NCBI GenBank assembly: GCA_027013145.1
Contig: JALUXX010000021.1
Span: 1-64,000, forward strand
DNA: 64,000 nt
Source of the DNA: Gammaproteobacteria bacterium
GTDB taxonomy: Bacteria > Pseudomonadota > Gammaproteobacteria > 21-64-14
Direction of reading: 5' to 3'
Shown here: one piece after another, positions 33,155 to 42,566 of the stretch
Numbering within the stretch: the stretch's first letter is position 1
How the letters are laid out: every line of letters begins with the position of its first letter
Notes under the pieces: generated by a model
The model's input: only the letters and a program-made list of their open reading frames with translations
The model's database searches: none
What the model was told of the DNA's origin: nothing
Translations under genes and position numbers: made by a program

Positions 33155-35620
33155 TCAAAAGAGATGGGGGACGGCCGGCGGCGGCGCGCCGCCCTGCCCC
33201 TGCACCGTCGGCGCGTAGCGCGCGCGGAAGGTGATGAACACGGCGCCGGGGTCGTCGATCCCTGCGGGCTTCCCCGTCTGCGGATCGATGCGGACCGTGA
33301 CCAGGCCCGGCGGGCGCGGGAGGAACCGCTCCGGCGTCCCCTTCAATGCGGCGCGCATGAACGCCATCCACATCGGCAGCGCCGCCCGGGCACCGGTCTC
33401 GGCGCGACCGAGCGGGGTCAGGTGATCGAAGCCCACCCACGCCACCGTCACCAGCGACGGGTTGAAGCCCGCGAACCATGCGTCGCGTTGGCGGTTCGTG
33501 GTCCCGGTCTTGCCCGCGAGGTCGCTGCGTCCCAGCGCCCGCGCCGCACGGCCCGTCCCGTGGAGGATGACCTGGTGGAGCATCTGCACCATCAGGTAGT
33601 CGTTCTGCGGGCTGATCGCCCGCGGCGCCGGCATCGGTCCCGCCGGTGCCGGCTCCGGCAGCGACGCCGGCGTCGATGCGACCTGGGAAGGGGATGTGGA
33701 TGTGGACACGGATGCCGGATCGGGCTGCGCGGCGTCGGCGGCGCTCGCAGGGGACGGCGGCTGCGTCGAAACCGGGCACTCCGGACACGCAACCTCGGGT
33801 TGAGCCTGGAATACGACGTTGCCCTGCTGGTCGACGATGCGGTCGATGAACCACGGCTTGATGCGGAATCCGCCGTTGGCGAAGACGCTGTAGGCGCGCG
33901 CCGACTCCAGCGGCGTGATGCTCCCGCTCCCGAGGACCAGGGTCAGGTTGTCGGGGATGCGCTGGGGGTCGAAGCCGAAACGCGCCGCATACTGCCGCGC
34001 GTAGTCCACCCCGATGTCCTGCAGCAGGCGGATGGAGACGAGATTCAACGACTCGGCCAGACCGGTCTGCAGCAGCACCGGTCCGCGAAAGGTCTTCTCG
34101 TAGTCTTCCGGACGCCAATCGAATCCTTCGCCCGCGGGAAGCACAACCGGCGCGTCGTTGATGAGCGTGGCGAGCGTGAAGCCCTTGGCGAGCGCCGCGG
34201 AGTACACGAACGGCTTGAAGCTAGACCCCGGCTGGCGATAGGCCTGCGTGACGCGGTTGAACTTGCTCAGGCGGAACGAGAAGCCGCCGACCAGGGCACG
34301 GATCGCCCCGTCCCGGGGCGCGAGGGCGACGAGCGCGCCCTGCACCTTGGGAATCTGTGCGAGGCGCCAGCCCTTCTTTCCGATCCGCTCGACGCGCACG
34401 ACGTCGCCGGGCTTGAGGATCTGGCCCGCGCTCGTCGGCTCCGGCCCGGTATGGTCGGGATCGATGTACGGGCGCGCCCATGACAGGCCCTTCCAGTCGA
34501 CGGTCACGCGCCGACCCCCGCCGAGATAGACCTGCGCGTCCCTGGCGCCCACCGCGACCACCACGCCGGGGATCAGCCCGGCGATCGTCTGCAGCTTCTT
34601 GAGCTCGGGGTCCATCGTCGCCGGCGTCAAGGCCCCGTCGAGGTGCGCCTCCGGGCCGCGATAGCCGTGCTCGAACGAGTAACGCAGCAGGTCCCATCGC
34701 AGCGCGTGGTTCGCCTCGGCCTGCATGCGCGCATCGATCGTCGTGTAGATCTTGTAGCCGTCGGTCAGCGCTGCGGCGCCGAAGCGCTGATAGGCCGCGT
34801 CACGGACCATCGCCCCGACATAGGGTGCGGCGACCTGGGGGGAGAAGGAATGCACGGTCGCGGTGAGGGGGGCGTCCACGGCGGACCGGTATTGGGCATC
34901 GGTGATGTAGCCGAGATCCCGCATGCGTCGCAGGACGTAGGCACGGCGGGCGAAGGCGGCCTTCGGATCGGCGATCGGGTTGATCGCCGAGGGCGCCTGC
35001 GGCAGACCGGCGATCATGGCGATCTGGGGCAGGGTGAGCTGCGTGATATCGGTGCCGTAATAGACGCGCGCGGCCGCCTGGATCCCATAAGCCCCCTGCC
35101 CGAGGTAGATCTTGTTCAGATAGAGGTCCAGGATCTGCTGTTTGGTCAGCAGGCGGTTGATCCGCAACGCCACCAGGATCTCGCGCGCCTTGCGCGCGTA
35201 GGTCTTGCGCTTGGTCAGGAAGAAATTGCGCGCGACCTGCATGGTGATGGTGCTTCCGCCCTGATCGCGGCGCCCGGTCAGGGCCAGATGAATGGCGGCG
35301 CGGATCAGGCCCTTCCACGAGACCCCGGGCTCGTGGAAGAAGTTGGCGTCCTCGGCGGCGAGAAAGGCGTCCCGCACCCGCTTGGGAATGCGTTCGTAGG
35401 GGACGGGAATACGCTGCTTGGTGCCGTACTCCGCGATCAACTCGCCACCGGCCGCGTACACGCGCAGCGGCTCCTGCATGTGCATGTCGCGGATCTCGGC
35501 CGCGGTCGGCAGACCGGGCAGCACCACGCGGTAGACCCAAATGGCCGCCGCCGCCGCGGCCAGCACCCCGACGGCCGTCAGGGCGATCAGCGTGCGTCCG
35601 AGCCAACGTCGTAAGGACAT
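33155..35620 (-). CDS. mrcA: Penicillin-binding protein 1A
   Basis: A bifunctional inner-membrane peptidoglycan synthase, 821 aa. It has a signal-anchor helix (residues 8-30) and the GT51 glycosyltransferase domain (about 50-230) with AAEDANFFHEPG, GGSTITMQVARN and LYLNKIYLG. An OB-like insert follows, then the transpeptidase with the nucleophile in GSSFKPF near 465 and the KTGTT box near 703. A Pro/Ala/Ser-rich low-complexity insert of about 40 residues precedes the KTG region. ATG at 35620. A possible -10 (TATAGT) lies about 65 bases upstream on the minus strand, near plus 35680. Confidence 0.95.
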   Translation of the reverse strand: MSLRRWLGRTLIALTAVGVLAAAAAAIWVYRVVLPGLPTAAEIRDMHMQEPLRVYAAGGELIAEYGTKQRIPVPYERIPKRVRDAFLAAEDANFFHEPGVSWKGLIRAAIHLALTGRRDQGGSTITMQVARNFFLTKRKTYARKAREILVALRINRLLTKQQILDLYLNKIYLGQGAYGIQAAARVYYGTDITQLTLPQIAMIAGLPQAPSAINPIADPKAAFARRAYVLRRMRDLGYITDAQYRSAVDAPLTATVHSFSPQVAAPYVGAMVRDAAYQRFGAAALTDGYKIYTTIDARMQAEANHALRWDLLRYSFEHGYRGPEAHLDGALTPATMDPELKKLQTIAGLIPGVVVAVGARDAQVYLGGGRRVTVDWKGLSWARPYIDPDHTGPEPTSAGQILKPGDVVRVERIGKKGWRLAQIPKVQGALVALAPRDGAIRALVGGFSFRLSKFNRVTQAYRQPGSSFKPFVYSAALAKGFTLATLINDAPVVLPAGEGFDWRPEDYEKTFRGPVLLQTGLAESLNLVSIRLLQDIGVDYARQYAARFGFDPQRIPDNLTLVLGSGSITPLESARAYSVFANGGFRIKPWFIDRIVDQQGNVVFQAQPEVACPECPVSTQPPSPASAADAAQPDPASVSTSTSPSQVASTPASLPEPAPAGPMPAPRAISPQNDYLMVQMLHQVILHGTGRAARALGRSDLAGKTGTTNRQRDAWFAGFNPSLVTVAWVGFDHLTPLGRAETGARAALPMWMAFMRAALKGTPERFLPRPPGLVTVRIDPQTGKPAGIDDPGAVFITFRARYAPTVQGQGGAPPPAVPHLF

Positions 35621-36126
35621 ATGCGGGAAGGGTGCGGTGACTGGGTGCGATCGGGCCGGTATCGCGGAGCCTCAGTGTACTATACGGTCGGGTGGGCGGC
35701 GAATCGCTCCCGGGAGGCGAAGCCCACCTTGCGTGGGGCCCCCGTGTGCGCCCGGTTCGTTCTTCGAGCGCTCACCCGTGCGCCTCCGTCCACAGGCGAC
35801 GCCCGGCCCCGCCGGCCGCCCGCACGCTTCGCCCCTTCGCGCGCTCTTGCGACATGGGCGACGCCGCGGAACGGGTCGCTACCTGCACCGGTTTGATTCG
35901 CGGAGCGGGGGCTTGTTCCGTTGGGGGGCGCCGCGGACGCCGTTGCTCCGACTACAAAATTTCATAAGGCCCTGAATTCCCAGGTATCGTGCCGCGGGAT
36001 ACGGGTTGGCACGCCTGATGCTAACGGTGTCGGCGTAGGCAAACGGGGTGACTCACCGTCCGGCGTCCGCAACCGGCGCCGGCACCCGCCGCGGTCGCGG
36101 CCGGGGCCGCCCCGCGGAGAACGGCG
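35621..36126. other. Intergenic between mrcA and a small hypothetical gene
   Basis: About 500 bases. The left end should hold the mrcA promoter (a TATAGT-like -10 near 35680). The rest contains only short overlapping open frames without motifs. The stretch near 35950-36000 is less G+C-rich. Nothing else can be supported. Confidence 0.4.
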
Positions 36127-36549
36127 ATGACGGTACGTTCACTGAATACGGGAACCGGCAAGGGATCGGGGAAGGACGGTCGCGGTCGCGCCGGCCGCGC
36201 GCAAGCACCCGTCCTGATCTTCACACGTCGTTGCGCGGAATCGGATCCGCTTCCGGCCGAGGAGTGGGCCCAGCGCCTCGTCGACATCGCCGGGGCGCAC
36301 GCGCGCAGCGAGCGCGACTGCCGGCCGCAGATCGTCGAGTGCCGGGTGTGTCCGGAGCGCTGTTGCGTACGCATCGCGGGCTCGGTCCGCGAGCACTACC
36401 CGCGCCTGTTCCGCGATCTGCTCGGGTTCGCCGGCGCCACCCAGGCCGCGGATCACACTGCCTCCTGTCCGGCGCTGCAAAGGGACCCGCCGACCGATCA
36501 ATCGGCGGATCGATCGTGCGCCGCCGATCCGACCGCGGCGGCGGCGTAG
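36127..36549 (+). CDS. Hypothetical cysteine-containing protein
   Basis: A 140 aa frame with GGAG nine bases before the ATG and third-position G+C like the real genes around it. The middle holds the Cys-rich segment VECRVCPERCCVRIAG, and a short helix HYPRLFRDLLGF follows. The four closely spaced Cys could bind a metal. The last 20 or so codons are low-complexity and overlap the convergent slt gene by 52 bases, so the true end could be a read-through. No family is recognised. Confidence 0.45.
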   Translation: MTVRSLNTGTGKGSGKDGRGRAGRAQAPVLIFTRRCAESDPLPAEEWAQRLVDIAGAHARSERDCRPQIVECRVCPERCCVRIAGSVREHYPRLFRDLLGFAGATQAADHTASCPALQRDPPTDQSADRSCAADPTAAAA

Positions 36550-38492
36550 CGGTTCTCGCGCAGCAGCGCCTGGATCCGGGTCGCGCGACCCGTGAGCCGC
36601 AGCTCGTAGACCACGGCGTTGAACAGAATCGCCTGCAGATAGTCGCGGGTCTCCCCGTAGGGCAGGGTCTCGATCCAGCGCGCGCCGCCCGCCGGGGGAT
36701 CGCCGTCGAGCCACTGCGCCACGCGCGCGGGGCCGGCGTTATAGGCCGCACTGCCGATGACCAGGCTGCCGAAGCGCGTGTCCAGGTAATGCAGGTAGGC
36801 GCTGCCGAGTTCGACGTTGCGTGCCGGCTCGGCCAGCCGCCCGGCCGCCGTGCGGTCCGCGCCCGCGCGCCGTTGCAGCCAGCGCGCGGTCCCTGGCATC
36901 AGTTGCATCAGGCCGCAGGCACCGGCGTCGGAGCACACGCCCGGCTTGAAGCCGCTCTCGCGGCGAATCGTCGCCAGGACCCATGCCGCCGGCAGCCCGG
37001 CGGCGCGCGCCCCGCGTTCGACCGCCGCGCGGTAGCCGGCCGGAAACAGCAGGGTCGAGGCGTTGTCGACCCCGGCCGCGACGGCGGCGTGCAGGGCGCC
37101 CCAGGGCCATTTCGCGCCGCGGGCGACGCGGGCGGCCGCGAGCCGCGCGCGCGGATCGAGTCGTTGCAGCAACGCGCGCCACTCCTCCTCCGCATCCCGG
37201 TACTGGCCGGCGCGTTCAAGGAGCAGCGCCCGTACGGTGCCGCCCCGTGCGCGCACCTTCGACTGCAACGCCGGGTCCGGCGCCGGGATCGCGTCGCCCC
37301 AGTAGTAGGGGACGCCCGCGGCATCGGCGGCGAGGAAGCCGTAGTAGCTGAAGTGGGCGGCGGCGCGGCGGAAGCGCCGATCGGCCGCGCCGGCGTGCCC
37401 CGTCGCCGCCAGCGCGCGCGCCTCCCAATACAACCACACCGGTTGGGTGCGCTGAGCGGCCGGCATCGCCCGGACCGCCGCGAGGACGGTCGGCCAGCGG
37501 CCGGCGCGAAGGGCGTTGCGCACGCGCCACGCGCGGATGACGTCGTTGCGGGCGGCCGGTGCGAGCGCCGCCAGCCAGTGCTCGGCCTGAGGCAGGGCGT
37601 GGTAGGCGGCCTGCAGGGCGATCGCCCCCGCCACCCGGGCGCGCACGGCCGCGTCCGGTTTCCAGCGGGCGCGGACGCGGGACCACTGCGCGTGGGCCGC
37701 CGCCGGATCGCGGGCCGCGGCCCGTAGGAAGGCGGCGACCAGCACCCGCTGCGCACCCGCGCGCGCACCGAAGGCCGAAGGCGCCCGGCGCAGCGCGAGA
37801 CCGGGATCGCGATAGAGCGCAATTCGCGCGCGCGCCACGGTCCGGCCCGGCGGCGGGAGGCGATCCGCCAGTTCGCGTGCGAACGCAAGGTTCCCCGCCT
37901 CCAGCGCCAGAACGATGCGACGTGCGACCAGCGCGGCGGACGGTCCCCCGTCGGCGCCCAACAGCGCGAAGGCGGCGTTGCACGCGGGAGGCTGGCGATA
38001 GCCCACGAGCCATAGGCGCCGCGCACGGCTGCGCGCCGCCGCCGCACGACCGGCCGCGGCCAGCGCCTGCACCCGGTAACAGCGCACGCTCGCCCCGCCC
38101 CCGGTTCCGGGATCGAAGGCGAGAAACGCCTTCCAATCGCCGCCTCGCCCCAGTTCGCGCAACCACGCCGCCCGCAGGCGCGGCGTGATCGGCAGGTTCG
38201 GATAGCTTTGCAGGAACGATCGAACTTCGGCGGGCGCCGCAGTCTTCAGGTCCCGGCGCAGCGCGGCATACTGCAGATAGGGATACAGCGGAAAGCCCCG
38301 CAGCCGGCCCTCGAGCCGCTCGAAGCCCGGCAGATCGCCGGCCGCGAGGCGCGCGCGCGCCTCGCGATAAAGGCCCAGGTCCTGCGCCGCCGCGGCCCCC
38401 GCGGCGGGCGCCGAGATCGGCGCGCACGGCACGAGAAGCGCGGCGAAAACGCAGCCGACCCGCAACGGTCCCGGCCGATGCTTCTCTCTCAC
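36498..38492 (-). CDS. slt: Soluble lytic murein transglycosylase (Slt70-like)
   Basis: A periplasmic enzyme that cleaves peptidoglycan with formation of 1,6-anhydromuramic ends. The N-terminal signal peptide (residues 1-36) ends in an Ala-rich stretch. A long alpha-helical superhelix (about 40-480) carries the doughnut-shaped U and L domains. The SLT domain follows with the catalytic Glu in RRESGFKP near 511 and the GLMQLMPGTA and AYNAGPARV motifs. The 664 aa length is close to the E. coli protein (645). The start at 38492 gives a good signal peptide. Confidence 0.92.
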   Translation of the reverse strand: MREKHRPGPLRVGCVFAALLVPCAPISAPAAGAAAAQDLGLYREARARLAAGDLPGFERLEGRLRGFPLYPYLQYAALRRDLKTAAPAEVRSFLQSYPNLPITPRLRAAWLRELGRGGDWKAFLAFDPGTGGGASVRCYRVQALAAAGRAAAARSRARRLWLVGYRQPPACNAAFALLGADGGPSAALVARRIVLALEAGNLAFARELADRLPPPGRTVARARIALYRDPGLALRRAPSAFGARAGAQRVLVAAFLRAAARDPAAAHAQWSRVRARWKPDAAVRARVAGAIALQAAYHALPQAEHWLAALAPAARNDVIRAWRVRNALRAGRWPTVLAAVRAMPAAQRTQPVWLYWEARALAATGHAGAADRRFRRAAAHFSYYGFLAADAAGVPYYWGDAIPAPDPALQSKVRARGGTVRALLLERAGQYRDAEEEWRALLQRLDPRARLAAARVARGAKWPWGALHAAVAAGVDNASTLLFPAGYRAAVERGARAAGLPAAWVLATIRRESGFKPGVCSDAGACGLMQLMPGTARWLQRRAGADRTAAGRLAEPARNVELGSAYLHYLDTRFGSLVIGSAAYNAGPARVAQWLDGDPPAGGARWIETLPYGETRDYLQAILFNAVVYELRLTGRATRIQALLRENRYAAAAVGSAAHDRSAD

Positions 38493-38646
38493 GCGCCGCT
38501 CCCTGGAGTGCGTCCGGTATCCGCGAGTCGCGCCGTCGCGCGCAAGTCAGTATGATCCCCCGACGCACGGGCGTTGGGAAGGGCCCGGACCCCGTGGCGT
38601 CGTGCTACCGCCAACCCATGAGGACGGTGCGGAAATCCAGACCCGC

Positions 38647-39849
38647 ATGAGTGGCGCAGACTCGGAGCCGGTCGAAGATGCACGGACCATGAGCCGGCGG
38701 CTGTGGTCGGGCCTGCGCGCGCTCTGGCCGCAGGTTCCACTGGCCGCAGCGCTGGCCGCAAGCGGTCTGGTCAATCTCCTGCACGGACTGCGGCACCCGC
38801 TCCCGCTCCCCGGGGAGATACAGGCGCTGGCGAGCGTCGCCAGCCCGCTCGCGGCCCTGGGCAACACGACCGAAGTCATACTCGGCGGCGGCTTGGTACT
38901 GGTCGGCATCGGTCTGTTGTGGCGCCTGCGGGCCGCCTGGGCGTTCGCCGTGCTCCTGGTGGCGATCACCGCGGCCGTCAACGCGTTTCGTGCCCAGGGG
39001 ACGGTGGCGATCGCGTTGCCGGCGCTGTGGCTGCTCGCGCTGATCGTGTTGCGCCATCATTTCCGGCGGCATACGGCCCTCGGCAGCCTGCTGATGACCT
39101 TGATCAGCGTGATCAGCGTGTTCGCCTACGGCAGTTTCGGTGCGCTGCTCCTCGGCGGCGACTTCCACCCGCCGATCCACGCGCTCTCCGACGCCTTCTA
39201 TTTCACGGTCGTCACGCTGTCGACCGTGGGCTACGGCGATATCGTCCCGGCGACCACGGAGGCGCGGATGTTCGTCGTCTCGCTGCTGGTGATCGGGCTG
39301 AGCATCTTCGCCACCGCCGTCGTCTCGACCCTGGGTCCGGCGATCTCCGGCGAACTGGCGCGGATCTTCACCCCGGAGGAACGCAAGATGAAACTGAAGA
39401 ATCACGTCATCCTGGTCGGTGAAGGATCGATCGCCCGCAACACGGCGCGCGAGCTGGCGGCACGCGGCATCGACTTCGTGCAGGTGGTGGCCCCGGGAGA
39501 GGAGGCGCCGCTGCCCGAGCGTCCGGTCGTCCAGGGCGACTCCAGCGAGGATCCGGTCCTCCAGCAGGCGGGGATCGCCGACGCCCGGCTGGTCATAGCC
39601 GCCTGCGACGACGACAGCGAGAACGCATTCATCTCGCTGGCCGCGAAGGACATCAAGCCCGAGGTTCGCGTGCTCGCGGTGGCCGGTTCGGCGCGCTCGA
39701 TCCGGCGCCTGAAGCTCGCCCGCGCCGACTTGGTCTTCGCCCCGGCGGCGGTCGGCAGCCGCCTGCTCGCCAACCTCGTCGAGGGCGGCGAGATCCCGGC
39801 CCAGTTTCAGGATCTCCTCGAAGGGCGCCCCGCGGGAGGGGCGGCGTGA
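38647..39849 (+). CDS. Voltage-gated K+ channel-like protein with RCK/TrkA-N domain
   Basis: An inner-membrane ion channel resembling Kch. Several transmembrane helices lie in residues 15-175. The pore helix and selectivity filter TLSTVGYGD near 190 precede the last helix. A cytoplasmic TrkA-N/RCK domain (about 250-380) begins NHVILVGEGSIARNTAREL, the NAD(H)-type nucleotide site. The classic Arg-rich S4 sensor is not obvious, so voltage gating is uncertain. I use the ATG at 38647; starts at 38602 (GTG) and 38689 (ATG) are also in frame. The gene follows slt head to head with little space. Confidence 0.88.
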   Translation: MSGADSEPVEDARTMSRRLWSGLRALWPQVPLAAALAASGLVNLLHGLRHPLPLPGEIQALASVASPLAALGNTTEVILGGGLVLVGIGLLWRLRAAWAFAVLLVAITAAVNAFRAQGTVAIALPALWLLALIVLRHHFRRHTALGSLLMTLISVISVFAYGSFGALLLGGDFHPPIHALSDAFYFTVVTLSTVGYGDIVPATTEARMFVVSLLVIGLSIFATAVVSTLGPAISGELARIFTPEERKMKLKNHVILVGEGSIARNTARELAARGIDFVQVVAPGEEAPLPERPVVQGDSSEDPVLQQAGIADARLVIAACDDDSENAFISLAAKDIKPEVRVLAVAGSARSIRRLKLARADLVFAPAAVGSRLLANLVEGGEIPAQFQDLLEGRPAGGAA

Positions 39850-39954
39850 GCGGCCCCGGTTCGCCGCAACGGTTGCGGGGCCGGTTCCGATGCGCGCCGG
39901 CGGCGGCTACAATGCTTCGCGCAGGTCGCAAGGGCTGAGCGGGGCCGAAGCCGG

Positions 39955-40425
39955 ATGAAGCGTTTCAGCGAATTGGTGGAGGACTGCCGGGCGGAGGTGA
40001 AGGAGATCCTGCCCTGGGACCTGAGCGAGTGGTTCGAGGAGGGCGGCAGCCCGATGCTCCTCGACGTGCGCGAACCCTACGAGTTCGCGCGCATGCGCAT
40101 CGCCGGATCGCTCAACGTTCCGCGCGGCATCCTCGAGGTCGCGTGCGAATACGGTTACGAGGACACCGTCCCCGAGCTGGCCGCCGCCCGCGAGCGCGAA
40201 ATCGTCGTGATCTGCCGCTCCGGCCTGCGCAGCGTGCTGGCGGCACACACGCTCCAGATCCTCGGCTACCGCCAGGTCACCTCGCTCAAGACGGGCCTGC
40301 GCGGCTGGAACGACTACGAGCAGCCCCTGGTCGACGCGGCCGGACGCCCCGTCGACGCCGACGAGGCCGACGAATACCTGTCCCCCCGCCTGACGCCGGA
40401 ACAGCAACGGTCCGGGGAGAGCTGA
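39955..40425 (+). CDS. Rhodanese-like sulfurtransferase domain protein
   Basis: A single-domain rhodanese of 156 aa. The active-site Cys lies in VVICRSGLRS near residue 87, and the family motifs LLDVREPYEF and IAGSLNVPRG precede it. The C-terminal 30 residues form an acidic tail. The N-terminal 20 residues are helical, as in the CD-type rhodaneses. The ATG starts immediately after a short gap from the channel gene. The physiological sulfur donor cannot be inferred. Confidence 0.9.
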   Translation: MKRFSELVEDCRAEVKEILPWDLSEWFEEGGSPMLLDVREPYEFARMRIAGSLNVPRGILEVACEYGYEDTVPELAAAREREIVVICRSGLRSVLAAHTLQILGYRQVTSLKTGLRGWNDYEQPLVDAAGRPVDADEADEYLSPRLTPEQQRSGES

Positions 40426-40739
40426 CGGCGCCGCCCGGTAGTCCCGCCCGTTACTTACGGATCCGACAGGCTCCCAGCGTTTCCCTGCGGTATTGCGTTG
40501 CGGCGGGCGCCGACCCGCCCGGCGCGAGATCGGGCTAAAGCCCTCCGCGCAGCGGCCGATAACCAGCCCACGGGAATCTGCGCCTGTAGCGCCGGGACGC
40601 CCCGGCGCCCCCGTCTGCACGCGGCGCGGCGGCCGCGCGGGTTGGGAATGACCCGGACAACCGCACTTTCAACTCGAGGCGGCGGGATGCGGGGCCCAGG
40701 TCGATCGCGGCCGGGTCGCGACCCCCGGCCGGGAACGCG
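40426..40739. other. Intergenic, 314 bases
   Basis: A G+C-rich gap before the c-di-GMP genes. A hairpin CGCCGGG/CCCCGGCG near 40588 is the only structure I see and could end transcription of the rhodanese gene. No gene or promoter motif is convincing. Confidence 0.4.
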
Positions 40740-42566
40740 ATGGACGCCCCTGACGACGACCTCAATCTCCAGCTCCTGCGGGCTTACATCGACAGCGCCA
40801 ACGACGGCATCTTCGTCGTATGCGACGAGATGAAGTTCCATGTCGCCAACCGGCGCCTGGAAGATTGGCTCGCCACCCCGGAAACCGTATTGACCGAGCA
40901 CTGCGGCCGCATCCCGCTCACCGATTTCCTCCCGGATGCGGATGATCGCGACCACTTCAGGCACTGCTTCGAGCAGACGCTGGGCGGGCGACCGGCACGG
41001 CTGGAGTGCCGGCTGGCCCCGCCTTCCGGTGCCGAGCGCTGGGTCGAGATCAACATGAGCCGCGTAGCGCTCGAGGTCGGCTCCATGGTGATCGGGCTGG
41101 TGCGCGACATCGGGCGTCAGCGGGAGCTGTCCAGCGAACTCGAACGTCGCGCGCGCACGGACGATCTCACTGGTCTTCCGAACCGGGGGGAGTTCTGGCG
41201 CTGTCTGCAGCGCCTGATCGACGAAGGCGGTGTCGCCCGGGTCCCGTATGGGCTGCTCTACGTGGACCTCGACCAGCTCAAGATCGTCAACGAGACCTGC
41301 GGTCACATCGCCGGAGATACCCTGCTGCGCGAGGCTGCGACGGTTCTGCGCCGTTCGTGCCCCGATACGGCCATGCTCGGCCGTCTCGGCGGAGACGAGT
41401 TTGCGGTTCTCCTCGAGGACAGCGACGCGGACGCCACCGTGCGCACGGCCCGCAGCATCCTGCAAGCGCTCGGGCGCAGCGCGTTTCGCTGGGACGGGGC
41501 GAGCTTCGCGCTCGGGTGCAGCATCGGGGTCGTACACCTTTCGCAACGCTGGACCAGCGTCCCCGATATCCTCGGCGCCGCCGACGCGGCCTGTTATGTC
41601 GCCAAAGACAGAGGGCGCAATCGCATTCAGGTCTACGCCGACCGTGGGCCCTGCCGCCAACGGCGCACTGAAGCGCACTGGGTGGAGCGCATCTCGCGCG
41701 CGCTTAGGGAGGAGCGCTTCGCCTTGTTTCACCAGCGCATCGTACCCATTTCCGTCCACGCCAGCGGGGCGGAATCGCGTGCCCACGAGATACTCCTGCG
41801 CATGCGCGCGCACAACGGCGCCATCGTACGTCCGCAAAGCTTCCTCCCGGCCGCCGAGCGCTACAACCTCATGCCGGCGGTCGACCGCTGGGTGGTCGAG
41901 CGGGTGCTGCGCGCGCTCGCTCCCGGTACCACAGCGACACCGGTTCCCGACCTATGCTTCGTGAACCTCTCGGGCGCCAGCATCAACGACCGCAGCTTCC
42001 CCGGATTTCTCAAGCGCCGCATCGAGCGCCACGGCGTCGACCCGGCGCGATTGTGCTTCGAGATCACGGAGACGGTCGCGGTACGCAACATCAAACGCGC
42101 CACGCGGGTCGTGCGGCAACTGCGCGAACTCGGCTGCCGGTTCGCCCTCGACGATTTCGGAAGCGGCATGTCGTCGTTCGCCTATCTGAAGGCATTGCCC
42201 GTGGACTTCCTGAAGATCGATGGATCGCTGATCCGCGGCGCCGCGCGCCCCACGGTGGACCGCGCCATCGTCGCGTCCGTTCGCGATATCGCCGCGAGCA
42301 TGGGCATCGCGACCATCGCCGAATTCGTGGAGAGCGCGGCCATACGCCAGGCGCTCGCCGACATCGGGATCGACTACGGCCAGGGCTATGCCATCCACGA
42401 ACCCTCCCCATTGGTGTGCGCCGCGGCGGCGGCCGCCGCGCACGCGTACCGCGACGCGCCGGTGACGGACGCGCGGGCAGGGGGGATGGGACGGTCGCGC
42501 ACGCGCGACGACAACCGCAGCTACCGACGTCCTTCACCGGCGGCCGCGAGGACGCGGGAGTCATGA
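40740..42566 (+). CDS. PAS-GGDEF-EAL c-di-GMP signalling protein
   Basis: A 608 aa soluble protein: a PAS domain (about 10-130), GGDEF (135-300) and EAL (310-570). The GGDEF motif is canonical (RLGGDEF near 217), but the inhibitory RxxD site five residues upstream is absent. The EAL domain keeps the metal and catalytic residues: E-I-L-L-R near 350, FEITET, DDFGSG and FLKIDGSLI. Both activities are therefore possible, with the phosphodiesterase likely dominant or GTP-regulated. The last 50 residues are Ala/Arg-rich and disordered. The stop overlaps the next gene (ATGA), which encodes a second c-di-GMP enzyme. Confidence 0.92.
   Translation: MDAPDDDLNLQLLRAYIDSANDGIFVVCDEMKFHVANRRLEDWLATPETVLTEHCGRIPLTDFLPDADDRDHFRHCFEQTLGGRPARLECRLAPPSGAERWVEINMSRVALEVGSMVIGLVRDIGRQRELSSELERRARTDDLTGLPNRGEFWRCLQRLIDEGGVARVPYGLLYVDLDQLKIVNETCGHIAGDTLLREAATVLRRSCPDTAMLGRLGGDEFAVLLEDSDADATVRTARSILQALGRSAFRWDGASFALGCSIGVVHLSQRWTSVPDILGAADAACYVAKDRGRNRIQVYADRGPCRQRRTEAHWVERISRALREERFALFHQRIVPISVHASGAESRAHEILLRMRAHNGAIVRPQSFLPAAERYNLMPAVDRWVVERVLRALAPGTTATPVPDLCFVNLSGASINDRSFPGFLKRRIERHGVDPARLCFEITETVAVRNIKRATRVVRQLRELGCRFALDDFGSGMSSFAYLKALPVDFLKIDGSLIRGAARPTVDRAIVASVRDIAASMGIATIAEFVESAAIRQALADIGIDYGQGYAIHEPSPLVCAAAAAAAHAYRDAPVTDARAGGMGRSRTRDDNRSYRRPSPAAARTRES

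Noticed and set aside
34223-35614. Plus-strand frames opposite mrcA
   Set aside because: They are typical antisense frames of G+C-rich genes with no motifs, while the minus-strand PBP1A domains are unmistakable.
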